Translations under genes and position numbers: made by a program
From: Ilex aquifolium
Lineage: Eukaryota; Streptophyta; Magnoliopsida; Aquifoliales; Aquifoliaceae
Length of the DNA stretch: 64,000 bases
NCBI GenBank assembly: GCA_951799425.1
Contig: OX637402.1
Span: 1,674,501-1,738,500, forward strand
Reading direction: 5' to 3'
Shown here: in pieces, positions 1 to 9,021 of the stretch
Layout of the letters: each line of letters opens with the position of its first letter
How positions within the stretch are numbered: the first letter of the stretch is position 1
Notes under the pieces: generated by a model
Seen by the model: only the letters and a program-made list of their open reading frames with translations
Told to the model about the DNA's origin: nothing
Databases searched by the model: none

Positions 1-31
1 AATATGTAGATATATGTAGTGACATAAGAAT

Positions 32-40
32 AAACCCTAG
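32..40 (+). promoter_or_regulatory. Telo-box AAACCCTAG
   Basis: One of four telomere-like motifs per unit (in U0 also 577-585, 819-828 on the opposite strand sense, and 858-866). Type B units (U1, U5, U8) change this copy to AAACCGTAG; U2 and U9 change the last to AAACCCTAA. Telo-boxes are known plant sites for TRB and related factors. They are isolated single motifs, not a telomere tract. Confidence 0.6.
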
Positions 41-425
41 GAATAAATGCTATGGAGACAATTTGATTGGGAAGTTACGTGTCGAAGATGTTTAAACTTG
101 GAAAGGGTGATTAGACAAGTTTCTAAAAGTTTGTAGGTCAAAATAATGATTCCATTGAATCAAACATTGGGAGTGGTAATATGGATGTATTGGAAGTTAG
201 GAAGTGTCTCGGAGTTAAAATACACTTTAGCGAGAATTTGGGTAAAAATGGGTATTGAACACTACTTAGTGTTTTGGCCATAACTTTTTATCTTTAAGTC
301 CAATTGATCTGAAATTTTTACATTAGATAGTAGACATCTAGGGCTACAAAAGTATGTCTCATGAACATTTTCCAATTCGACCTCTAAATGGGTCAAAACT
401 GCATTGGAAGTTGAAACAAAAATCT
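41..425 (+). other. AT-rich upstream segment, no gene seen
   Basis: Lies between the first telo-box and the palindrome pair. It contains the site of the 12-bp indel (near 159 in this unit), GTTTAAAC near 89 and a stretch beginning ggccataactttttatct, the kind of text often seen in plant LTR U3 regions. I find no long frame, tRNA or other RNA gene here. The same description holds for the matching segment of every unit. Confidence 0.7.
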
Positions 426-436
426 GGCAGTCAAAC

Positions 437-480
437 CGTACCGGTACGCCGAACTCCAGTAGCTAAACCGTACCGGTACG
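437..480 (+). promoter_or_regulatory. Paired palindromes CGTACCGGTACG, 32 bp apart
   Basis: Two perfect 12-bp palindromes at 437-448 and 469-480, each within a longer direct repeat starting AAAC. They form the GC-rich peak of the unit and lie about 50-95 bp upstream of the TATA box. Each contains GTAC twice in a CCGTAC context; GTAC is the core site of plant SBP-box (SPL) factors. Both palindromes looked intact in every unit I read. The binding role is inference. Confidence 0.6.
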
Positions 481-531
481 CCCGATAAAGCCAGCCCGAT
501 CCGACTGCGGGTCTTTCTCCATTTCCTCCAC

Positions 532-590
532 TATAAATACATTATTTCACCTCCTTAGCCTTCATTACACCACTCCAAACCCTAGAAAAC
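532..590 (+). promoter_or_regulatory. Promoter-like module: TATA box, start region, telo-box
   Basis: TATAAATA at 532-539 follows a CT-rich stretch. A pyrimidine-rich region with TCATT near 562 lies about 30 bp downstream, a plausible transcription start, and AAACCCTAG follows at 577-585. This order is typical of plant RNA polymerase II promoters, and in a retroelement it would mark the U3/R boundary. The TATA box is present in all 42 units that reach this point, at +597 to +613 from the unit start depending on length class (positions are given under each unit). No transcription evidence is available. Confidence 0.62.
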
Positions 591-695
591 ATAAGAGAGG
601 AAGAGAGAAAGAGAGAAACACAAGATCAAGAGAAAACAAGAGATTGAAGGGTTGATTCAAGATTAAAGCCCTAATTTTTCCAAGAACATCAAGGT
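586..695 (+). other. GA-rich leader ending at a possible splice donor
   Basis: About 65 bp of nearly pure purine (agagagg, agagaaag and similar) followed by AAGCCCTAAT and ATCAAG/GTAGGG, with the donor GT at 694-695. GA repeats are common in plant 5' leaders and bind GAGA-binding (BBR/BPC) proteins. No ATG-led long frame follows. The donor and a leader intron are inferred from consensus only; I could not identify a convincing acceptor. Confidence 0.42.
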
Positions 696-1086
696 AGGGG
701 TTTTCTCTCACTCACTTACATTGAGTCTAGGGTATCTATATATGTATGTTTTTGCTATCAATGGTATATATATGCTATAGAATCATCATCTCTTAGGCTT
801 TTTGCAAAGATTACATTGTTAGGGTTTAATACCCATTAAATCTCTTTTCTAGCTTTAAAACCCTAGTTTTTGGGAAAGTGATGTATTTCTTCTTAAATGC
901 TTCTTTATTATGAACTTCGAAAACCATAGTTGTTTGTGTGGGGTAGAAAAATGATGTTATTGTGATCTCATGTATTTTCCTTGTTGGTTGGGGAATTGTT
1001 ACATAATATATCTTGGGGATTTTGGAGAGATGCGTGTAAAATGATATAAATATTGGAACGGTATGCTTGGTTGGGTTGTTTGTGAT
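696..1086 (+). other. AT-rich segment after the leader, no gene seen
   Basis: T-rich, with tatatatgtatg and tggtatatatatgc runs. It contains two telomere-like motifs: TTAGGGTTTA at 819-828 and AAACCCTAG at 858-866. It may be intron or U5-like sequence. It ends just before the subrepeat block. I see no coding or RNA gene. Confidence 0.6.
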
Positions 1087-1445
1087 GCCTTGAGGGTAAG
1101 AGGTTCCTTATAAGGATGCTCATGCCAAGAGAGGAGAGTATGTGATTTCCCTCAAGAGGTTCCTTATAAGGATGCTTGAGTTTGTGATGCCTTGAGGGTG
1201 AGAGGTTCCTTATAAGGATGTTCATGCCAAGAGAGGAGAGTATGTGATTTTCCTTAAGAGGTTCCTTATAAGGATGCTTAAGAAACTAAGCCTTGAGGGT
1301 GAGAGGTTCCTTATAAGGATGCTCATGCCAAAAGAGGATAGTATGTAATTTTCCTCAAGAGGTTCCTTATAAGGATGCTTGAGTAACCAAGCCTTGAGGG
1401 TGAGAGGTTCCTTATAAGGATGCTCATGCCAAAAGAGGACAATAT
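1087..1445 (+). repeat. Subrepeat block: 3.5 copies of ~101 bp with seven CArG palindromes
   Basis: Copies start at 1087, 1189 and 1290, with a half copy at 1391-1445; each begins GCCTTGAGGG. Every copy has two modules, each carrying CCTTATAAGG. In this unit these lie at 1106, 1162, 1208, 1264, 1309, 1365 and 1410, so spacing alternates 56 and 45-46 bp. CCTTATAAGG fits the MADS-domain CArG consensus CC(A/T)6GG and is itself palindromic. Short inverted arms flank each core (TGAG/CTCA, CTCAAG/CTTGAG or CTTAAG/CTTAAG). In this unit the first left arm is TAAG, which no longer pairs fully. The same block closes every full unit, covering the last 358-360 bp. Confidence 0.93.
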
Positions 1446-1457
1446 TGTAACACCCCG
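1446..1457 (+). other. LTR-like terminus TGTAACACCCCG
   Basis: Plant Ty3/gypsy long terminal repeats often begin with TGTAACACCC, so this point may be the left edge of a retrotransposon LTR. It is present in all 42 unit starts. No matching LTR 3' end (such as GGGTGTTACA), tRNA primer-binding site or polypurine tract is visible, so the LTR origin is an inference from the motif, the promoter position and the absence of genes. Confidence 0.45.
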
Positions 1458-1482
1458 AATTTTCTTTTATATATTTATAGAG

Positions 1483-1497
1483 ATATATATATATATA
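1483..1497 (+). repeat. TA microsatellite, length-variable between units
   Basis: A short alternating A/T tract 37 bp into the unit. Its length differs in two-base steps between units and is interrupted by an extra T in U37. Together with the 12-bp block it sets the 1511, 1513, 1523, 1525 and 1527 length classes. Confidence 0.9.
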
Positions 1498-2958
1498 GTA
1501 AATAAAAAGTGTAAATATGTAGATATATGTAGTGACATAAGAATAAACCGTAGGAATAAATGCTATGGAGACAATTTGATTGGGAAGTTACGTGTCGAAG
1601 ATGTTTAAACTTGGAAAGGGTGATTAGACAAGTTTCTAAAAGTTTGTAGGTCAAAATAATGATTCCATTGAATCAAACATTGGGAGTGGTAATATGGATG
1701 TATTGGAAGTTTGGAAGTGTCTCGGAGTTAAAATACACTTTAGCGAGAATTTGGGTAAAAATGGGTATTGAACACTACTTAGTGTTTTGGCCATAACTTT
1801 TTATCTTTAAGTCCAATTGATCTGAAATTTTTACAGTAGATAGTAGACATCTAGGGCTACAAAAGTATGTCTCATGAACATTTTCCAATTCGACCTCTAA
1901 ATGGGTCAAAACTGCATTGGAAGTTGAAACAAAAATCTGGCAGTCAAACCGTACCGGTACGCCGAACTCCAGTAGCTAAACCGTACCGGTACGCCCGATA
2001 AAGCCAGCCCGATCCGACTGCGGGTCTTTCCCCATTTCCTCCACTATAAATACATTTTTTCACCTCCTTAGCCTTCATTACACCACTCCAAACCCTAGAA
2101 AACATAAGAGAGGAAGAGAGAAAGAGAGAAACACAAGATCAAGAGAAAACAAGAGATTGAAGGGTTGATTCAAGATCAAAGCCCTAATTTTTCCAAGAAC
2201 ATCAAGGTAGGGGTTTTCTCTCACTCACTTACATTGAGTCTAGGGTATCTATATATGTATGTTTTTGCTATCAATGGTATATATATGCTATAGAATCATC
2301 ATCTCTTAGGCTTTTTGCAAAGATTACATTGTTAGGGTTTAATACCCATTAAATCTCTTTTCTAGCTTTAAAACCCTAGTTTTTGGGAGAGTGATGTATT
2401 TCTTCTTAAATGCTTCTTTATTATGAACTTCGAAAACCATAGTTGTTTGTGTGGGGTAGAAAAATGATGTTATTGTGATCTCATGTATTTTCCTTGTTGG
2501 TTGGGGAATTGTTACATAATATATCTTGGAGATTTTGGAGAGATGCGTGTAAAATGATATAAATATTGGAACGGTATGCTTGGTTGGGTTGTTTGTGATG
2601 CCTTGAGGGTGAGAGGTTCCTTATAAGGATGCTCATGCCAAGAGAGGAGAGTATGTGATTTCCCTCAAGAGGTTCCTTATAAGGATGCTTGAGTTTGTGA
2701 TGCCTTGAGGGTGAGAGGTTCCTTATAAGGATGTTCATGCCAAGAGAGGAGAGTATGTGATTTTCCTTAAGAGGTTCCTTATAAGGATGCTTAAGAAACT
2801 AAGCCTTGAGGGTGAGAGGTTCCTTATAAGGATGCTCATGCCAAAAGAGGATAGTATGTAATTTTCCTCAAGAGGTTCCTTATAAGGATGCTTGAGTAAC
2901 CAAGCCTTGAGGGTGAGAGGTTCCTTATAAGGATGCTCATGCCAAAAGAGGACAATAT

Positions 2959-4471
2959 TGTAACACCCCGAATTTTCTTTTATATATTTATAGAGATATA
3001 TATATATATAGTAAATAAAAAGTGTAAATATGTAGATATATGTAGTGACATAAGAATAAACCCTAGGAATAAATGCTATGGAGACAATTTGATTGGGAAG
3101 TTACGTGTCGAAGATGTTTAAACTTGGAAAGGGTGATTAGACAAGTTTCTAAAAGTTTGTAGGTCAAAATAATGATTCCATTGAATCAAACATTGGGAGT
3201 GGTAATATGGATGTATTGGAAGTTAGGAAGTGTCTCGGAGTTAAAATACACTTTAGCGAGAATTTGGGTAAAAATGGGTATTGAACACTACTTAGTGTTT
3301 TGGCCATAACTTTTTATCTTTAAGTCCAATTGATCTGAAATTTTTACAGTAGATAGTAGACATCTAGGGCTACAAAAGTATGTCTCATGAACATTTTCCA
3401 ACTCGACCTCTAAATGGGTCAAAACTGCATTGGAAGTTGAAACAAAAATCTGGCAGTCAAACCGTACCGGTACGCCGAACTCCAGTAGCTAAACCGTACC
3501 GGTACGCCCGATAAAGCCAGCCCGATCCGACTGCGGGTCTTTCTCCATTTCCTCCACTATAAATACATTTTTTCACCTCCTTAGCCTTCATTACACCACT
3601 CCAAACCCTAGAAAACATAAGAGAGGAAGAGAGAAAGAGAGAAACACAAGATCAAGAGAAAACAAGAGATTGAAGGGTTGATTCAAGATCAAAGCCCTAA
3701 TTTTTCCAAGAACATCAAGGTAGGGGTTTTCTCTCACTCACTTACATTGAGTCTAGGGTATCTATATATGTATGTTTTTGCTATCAATGGTATATATATG
3801 CTATAGAATCATCATCTCTTAGGCTTTTTGCAAAGATTACATTGTTAGGGTTTAATACCCATTAAATCTCTTTTCTAGCTTTAAAACCCTAATTTTTGGG
3901 AGAGTGATGTATTTCTTCTTAAATGCTTCTTTATTATGAACTTCGAAAACCATAGTTGTTTGTGTGGGGTAGAAAAATGATGTTATTGTGATCTCATGTA
4001 TTTTCCTTGTTGGTTGGGGAATTGTTACATAATATATCTTGGGGATTTTGGAGAGATGCGTGTAAAATGATATAAATATTGGAACGGTATGCTTGGTTGG
4101 GTTGTTTGTGATGCCTTGAGGGTGAGAGGTTCCTTATAAGGATGCTCATGCCAAGAGAGGAGAGTATGTGATTTCCCTCAAGAGGTTCCTTATAAGGATG
4201 CTTGAGTTTGTGATGCCTTGAGGGTGAGAGGTTCCTTATAAGGATGTTCATGCCAAGAGAGGAGAGTATGTGATTTTCCTTAAGAGGTTCCTTATAAGGA
4301 TGCTTAAGAAACTAAGCCTTGAGGGTGAGAGGTTCCTTATAAGGATGCTCATGCCAAAAGAGGATAGTATGTAATTTTCCTCAAGAGGTTCCTTATAAGG
4401 ATGCTTGAGTAACCAAGCCTTGAGGGTGAGAGGTTCCTTATAAGGATGCTCATGCCAAAAAAGGACAATAT
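2959..4471 (+). repeat. Unit U2 (type C), 1513 bp
   Basis: TATA box at 3558. Type C marks: aactcgacc and a telo-box variant aaccctaattttt near 3885. The last module carries aaaaaagg in place of aaaagagg. Lacks the 12-bp block. Confidence 0.95.
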
Positions 4472-4700
4472 TGTAACACCCCGAATTTTCTTTTATATAT
4501 TTATAGAGATATATATATATATAGTAAATAAAAAGTGTAAATATGTAGATATATGTAGTGACATAAGAATAAACCCTAGGAATAAATGCTATGGAGACAA
4601 TTTGATTGGGAAGTTACGTGTCGAAGATGTTTAAACTTGGAAAGGGTGATTAGACAAGTTTCTAAAAGTTTGTAGGTCAAAATAATGATTCTATTGAATC

Positions 4701-4712
4701 CGGAAGGTCGAA
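4701..4712 (+). other. 12-bp indel block CGGAAGGTCGAA
   Basis: Present in U3, U10, U12, U15, U17, U19 and all units from U24 on; absent from the others, where the flanks join as AATC-AAACATTGGG. It is the main cause of unit length variation. The flanking A-rich sequence would allow a slippage deletion. Whether it is a gain or a loss cannot be told here. Confidence 0.92.
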
Positions 4713-5811
4713 AAATATTGGGAGTGGTAATATGGATGTATTGGAAGTTAGGAAGTGTCTCGGAGTTAAAATACACTTTAGCGAGAATTTGGGTAAAAAT
4801 GGGTATTGAACACTACTTAGTGTTTTAGCCATAACTTTTTATCTTTAAGTCCAATGGATCTGAAATTTTTACAGTAGATAGTAGACATCTAGGGCTACAA
4901 AAGTATGTCTCATGAACATTTTCCAATTCGACCTCTAAATGGGTCACAACGGCATTGGAAGTTGAAACAAAAATCTGGCAGTCAAACCGTACCGGTACGC
5001 CGAACTCCAGTAGCTAAACCGTACCGGTACGCCCGATAAAGCCAGCCTGATCCGACTGCGGGTCTTTCTCCATTTCCTCCACTATAAATACATTTTTTCA
5101 CCTCCTTAGCCTTCATTACACCACTCCAAACCCTAGAAAACATAAGAGAGGAAGAGAGAAAGAGAGAAACACAAGATCAAGAGAAAACAAGAGATTGAAG
5201 GGTTGATTCAAGATCAAAGCCCTAATTTTTCCAAGAACATCAAGGTAGGGGTTTTCTCTCACTCACTTACATTGAGGCTAGGGTATTTATATATGTATGT
5301 TTTTGCTATCAATGGTATATATATGCTATAGAATCATCATCTCTTAAGTTTTTTGCAAAGATTACATTGTTAGGGTTTAATACCCATTAAATCTCTTTTC
5401 TAGCTTTAAAACCCTAGTTTTTGGGAGAGTGATGTATTTCTTCTTAAATGCTTCTTTATTATGAACTTCGAAAACCATAGTTGTTTGTGTGGGGTAGAAA
5501 AATGATGTTATTGCGATCTCATGTATTTTCCTTGTTGGTTGGGGAATTGTTACATAATATATCTTGGGGATTTTGGAGAGATGCGTGTAAAATGATATAA
5601 ATATTGGAACGGTATGCTTGGTTGGGTTATTTGTGATGCCTTGAGGGTGAGAGGTTCCTTATAAGGATGCTCATGCCAAGAGAGGAGAGTATGTGATTTC
5701 CCTCAAGAGGTTCCTTATAAGGATGCTTGAGTTTGTGATGCCTTGAGGGTGAGAGGTTCCTTATAAGGATGTTCATGCCAAGAGAGGAGAGTATGTGATT
5801 TTCCTTAAGAG

Positions 5812-5829
5812 GCATCCTTATAAGGATGC
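5812..5829 (+). repeat. 18-bp perfect palindrome GCATCCTTATAAGGATGC
   Basis: In U3 only, the fourth module reads aggCATCC rather than aggTTCC. The one-base gain and one change extend the usual 12-bp palindrome to 18 bp, and with the CTTAAG arms the inverted repeat is almost continuous. Every other unit read has the standard form. Confidence 0.9.
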
Positions 5830-5997
5830 TTAAGAAACTAAGCCTTGAGGGTGAGAGGTTCCTTATAAGGATGCTCATGCCAAAAGAGGATAGTATGTAA
5901 TTTTCCTCAAGAGGTTCCTTATAAGGATGCTTGAGTAACCAAGCCTTGAGGGTGAGAGGTTCCTTATAAGGATGCTCATGCCAAAAGAGGACAATAT

Positions 5998-7508
5998 TGT
6001 AACACCCCGAATTTTCTTTTATATATTTATAGAGATATATATATATAGTAAATAAAAAGTGTAAATATGTAGATATATGTAGTGACATAAGAATAAACCC
6101 TAGGAATAAATGCTATGGAGACAATTTGATTGGGAAGTTACGTGTCGAAGATGTTTAAACTTGGAAAGGGTGATTAGACAAGTTTCTAAAAGTTTGTAGG
6201 TCAAAATAATGATTCCATTGAATCAAACATTGGGAGTGGTAATATGGATGTATTGGAAGTTAGGAAGTGTCTCGGAGTTAAAATACACTTTAGCGAGAAT
6301 TTGGGTAAAAATGGGTATTGAACACTACTTAGTGTTTTGGCCATAAATTTTTATCTTTAAGTCCAATTGATCTGAAATTTTTACAGTAGATAGTAGACAT
6401 CTAGGGCTACAAAAGTATGTCTCATGAACATTTTCCAATTCGACCTCTAAATGGGTCAAAACTGCATTGGAAGTTGAAACAAAAATCTGGCAGTCAAACC
6501 GTACCGGTACGCCGAACTCCAGTAGCTAAACCGTACCGGTACGCCCGATAAAGCCAGCCCGATCCGACTGCGGGTCTTTCTCCATTTCCTCCACTATAAA
6601 TACATTATTTCACCTCCTTAGCCTTCATTACACCACTCCAAACCCTAGAAAACATAAGAGAGGAAGAGAGAAAGAGAGAAACACAAGATCAAGAGAAAAC
6701 AAGAGATTGAAGGGTTGATTCAAGATTAAAGCCCTAATTTTTCCAAGAACATCAAGGTAGGGGTTTTCTCTCACTCACTTACATTGAGTCTAGGGTATCT
6801 ATATATGTATGTTTTTGCTATCAATGGTATATATATGCTATAGAATCATCATCTCTTAGGCTTTTTGCAAAGATTACATTGTTAGGGTTTAATACCCATT
6901 AAATCTCTTTTCTAGCTTTAAAACCCTAGTTTTTGGGAAAGTGATGTATTTCTTCTTAAATGCTTCTTTATTATGAACTTCGAAAACCATAGTTGTTTGT
7001 GTGGGGTAGAAAAATGATGTTATTGTGATCTCATGTATTTTCCTTGTTGGTTGGGGAATTGTTACATAATATATCTTGGGGATTTTGGAGAGATGCGTGT
7101 AAAATGATATAAATATTGGAACGGTATGCTTGGTTGGGTTGTTTGTGATGCCTTGAGGGTAAGAGGTTCCTTATAAGGATGCTCATGCCAAGAGAGGAGA
7201 GTATGTGATTTCCCTCAAGAGGTTCCTTATAAGGATGCTTGAGTTTGTGATGCCTTGAGGGTGAGAGGTTCCTTATAAGGATGTTCATGCCAAGAGAGGA
7301 GAGTATGTGATTTTCCTTAAGAGGTTCCTTATAAGGATGCTTAAGAAACTAAGCCTTGAGGGTGAGAGGTTCCTTATAAGGATGCTCATGCCAAAAGAGG
7401 ATAGTATGTAATTTTCCTCAAGAGGTTCCTTATAAGGATGCTTGAGTAACCAAGCCTTGAGGGTGAGAGGTTCCTTATAAGGATGCTCATGCCAAAAGAG
7501 GACAATAT
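5998..7508 (+). repeat. Unit U4 (type A), 1511 bp
   Basis: TATA box at 6595. Same marks as U0, plus ccataaattt. Shortest length class: no 12-bp block and the short TA tract. Confidence 0.95.
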
Positions 7509-9021
7509 TGTAACACCCCGAATTTTCTTTTATATATTTATAGAGATATATATATATATAGTAAATAAAAAGTGTAAATATGTAGATATATGTAGTGACA
7601 TAAGAATAAACCGTAGGAATAAATGCTATGGAGACAATTTGATTGGGAAGTTACGTGTCGAAGATGTTTAAACTTGGAAAGGGTGATTAGACAAGTTTCT
7701 AAAAGTTTGTAGGTCAAAATAATGATTCCATTGAATCAAACATTGGGAGTGGTAATATGGATGTATTGGAAGTTTGGAAGTGTCTCGGAGTTAAAATACA
7801 CTTTAGCGAGAATTTGGGTAAAAATGGGTATTGAACACTACTTAGTGTTTTGGCCATAACTTTTTATCTTTAAGTCCAATTGATCTGAAATTTTTACAGT
7901 AGATAGTAGACATCTAGGGCTACAAAAGTATGTCTCATGAACATTTTCCAATTCGACCTCTAAATGGGTCAAAACTGCATTGGAAGTTGAAACAAAAATC
8001 TGGCAGTCAAACCGTACCGGTACGCCGAACTCCAGTAGCTAAACCGTACCGGTACGCCCGATAAAGCCAGCCCGATCCGACTGCGGGTCTTTCCCCATTT
8101 CCTCCACTATAAATACATTTTTTCACCTCCTTAGCCTTCATTACACCACTCCAAACCCTAGAAAACATAAGAGAGGAAGAGAGAAAGAGAGAAACACAAG
8201 ATCAAGAGAAAACAAGAGATTGAAGGGTTGATTCAAGATCAAAGCCCTAATTTTTCCAAGAACATCAAGGTAGGGGTTTTCTCTCACTCACTTACATTGA
8301 GTCTAGGGTATCTATATATGTATGTTTTTGCTATCAATGGTATATATATGCTATAGAATCATCATCTCTTAGGCTTTTTGCAAAGATTACATTGTTAGGG
8401 TTTAATACCCATTAAATCTCTTTTCTAGCTTTAAAACCCTAGTTTTTGGGAGAGTGATGTATTTCTTCTTAAATGCTTCTTTATTATGAACTTCGAAAAC
8501 CATAGTTGTTTGTGTGGGGTAGAAAAATGATGTTATTGTGATCTCATGTATTTTCCTTGTTGGTTGGGGAATTGTTACATAATATATCTTGGAGATTTTG
8601 GAGAGATGCGTGTAAAATGATATAAATATTGGAACGGTATGCTTGGTTGGGTTGTTTGTGATGCCTTGAGGGTGAGAGGTTCCTTATAAGGATGCTCATG
8701 CCAAGAGAGGAGAGTATGTGATTTCCCTCAAGAGGTTCCTTATAAGGATGCTTGAGTTTGTGATGCCTTGAGGGTGAGAGGTTCCTTATAAGGATGTTCA
8801 TGCCAAGAGAGGAGAGTATGTGATTTTCCTTAAGAGGTTCCTTATAAGGATGCTTAAGAAACTAAGCCTTGAGGGTGAGAGGTTCCTTATAAGGATGCTC
8901 ATGCCAAAAGAGGATAGTATGTAATTTTCCTCAAGAGGTTCCTTATAAGGATGCTTGAGTAACCAAGCCTTGAGGGTGAGAGGTTCCTTATAAGGATGCT
9001 CATGCCAAAAGAGGACAATAT
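7509..9021 (+). repeat. Unit U5 (type B), 1513 bp
   Basis: TATA box at 8108. Carries all U1 marks (ccgtaggaat, tttggaag, ttcccc, ttggagatttt). Confidence 0.95.

Larger units (their letters stand above)
1..1445 (+). repeat. Unit U0 (type A), left-truncated
   Basis: Begins about 67 bases into the unit. TATA box at 532, subrepeat block from 1087. Type A marks: attatttcac after the TATA box, gattaaagcc in the leader, gggaaagtg, and gtaag instead of gtgag in the first subrepeat module. It lacks the 12-bp block. Confidence 0.95.
1446..2958 (+). repeat. Unit U1 (type B), 1513 bp
   Basis: TATA box at 2045, subrepeat block from 2600. Type B marks: ccgtaggaat, which breaks the first telo-box, tttggaag, ttcccc before the TATA box, and ttggagatttt. 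Lacks the 12-bp block; TA tract one step longer than in U4. Confidence 0.95.
4472..5997 (+). repeat. Unit U3 (type D), 1526 bp
   Basis: TATA box at 5083. Type D marks: 12-bp block present (4701-4712), ttttagcc, ccaatggatc, cagcctgat, gaggctagggtattt, gcgatctc and gttatttgtg. One extra base in the fourth CArG module makes an 18-bp palindrome at 5812-5829. Confidence 0.95.

Noticed and set aside
819-866. Interstitial telomere tract
   Set aside because: Only isolated single motifs occur; there is no run of consecutive TTTAGGG units.
1087-1445. CRISPR array
   Set aside because: The spacing is regular, but the sequence between the short palindromes is itself repeated, there are no unique spacers or cas genes, and the context is plant-like.
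1420-1608. Plus-strand open frame of 62 codons across the unit junction, and an 82-codon frame at 60782-61030
   Set aside because: The 62-codon frame spans the TA microsatellite and is lost when the tract changes by two bases. The 82-codon frame appears in one unit through a single base change. No family is recognisable.
4576-4776. Minus-strand open frame of 66 codons in units with the 12-bp block
   Set aside because: It is open because the 12-bp block is a multiple of three and copies are nearly identical. It has no recognisable domain and no promoter in its direction, and it is absent from short units.
1446-5997. Complete LTR retrotransposon
   Set aside because: No primer-binding site, polypurine tract, target-site duplication or gag-pol coding region appears between the starts.
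5627-6088. Minus-strand open frame of 153 codons, and related frames of 85 and 104 codons in most units
   Set aside because: They are read through the 101-bp subrepeats, so the peptides are just repeats of HPYKEPL- and ILIRNLSP-like strings. Lengths jump when a single base changes (70, 104 or 153 codons), no coding-type substitution pattern is seen, and the 153-codon frame exists only because of the one-base gain in U3.
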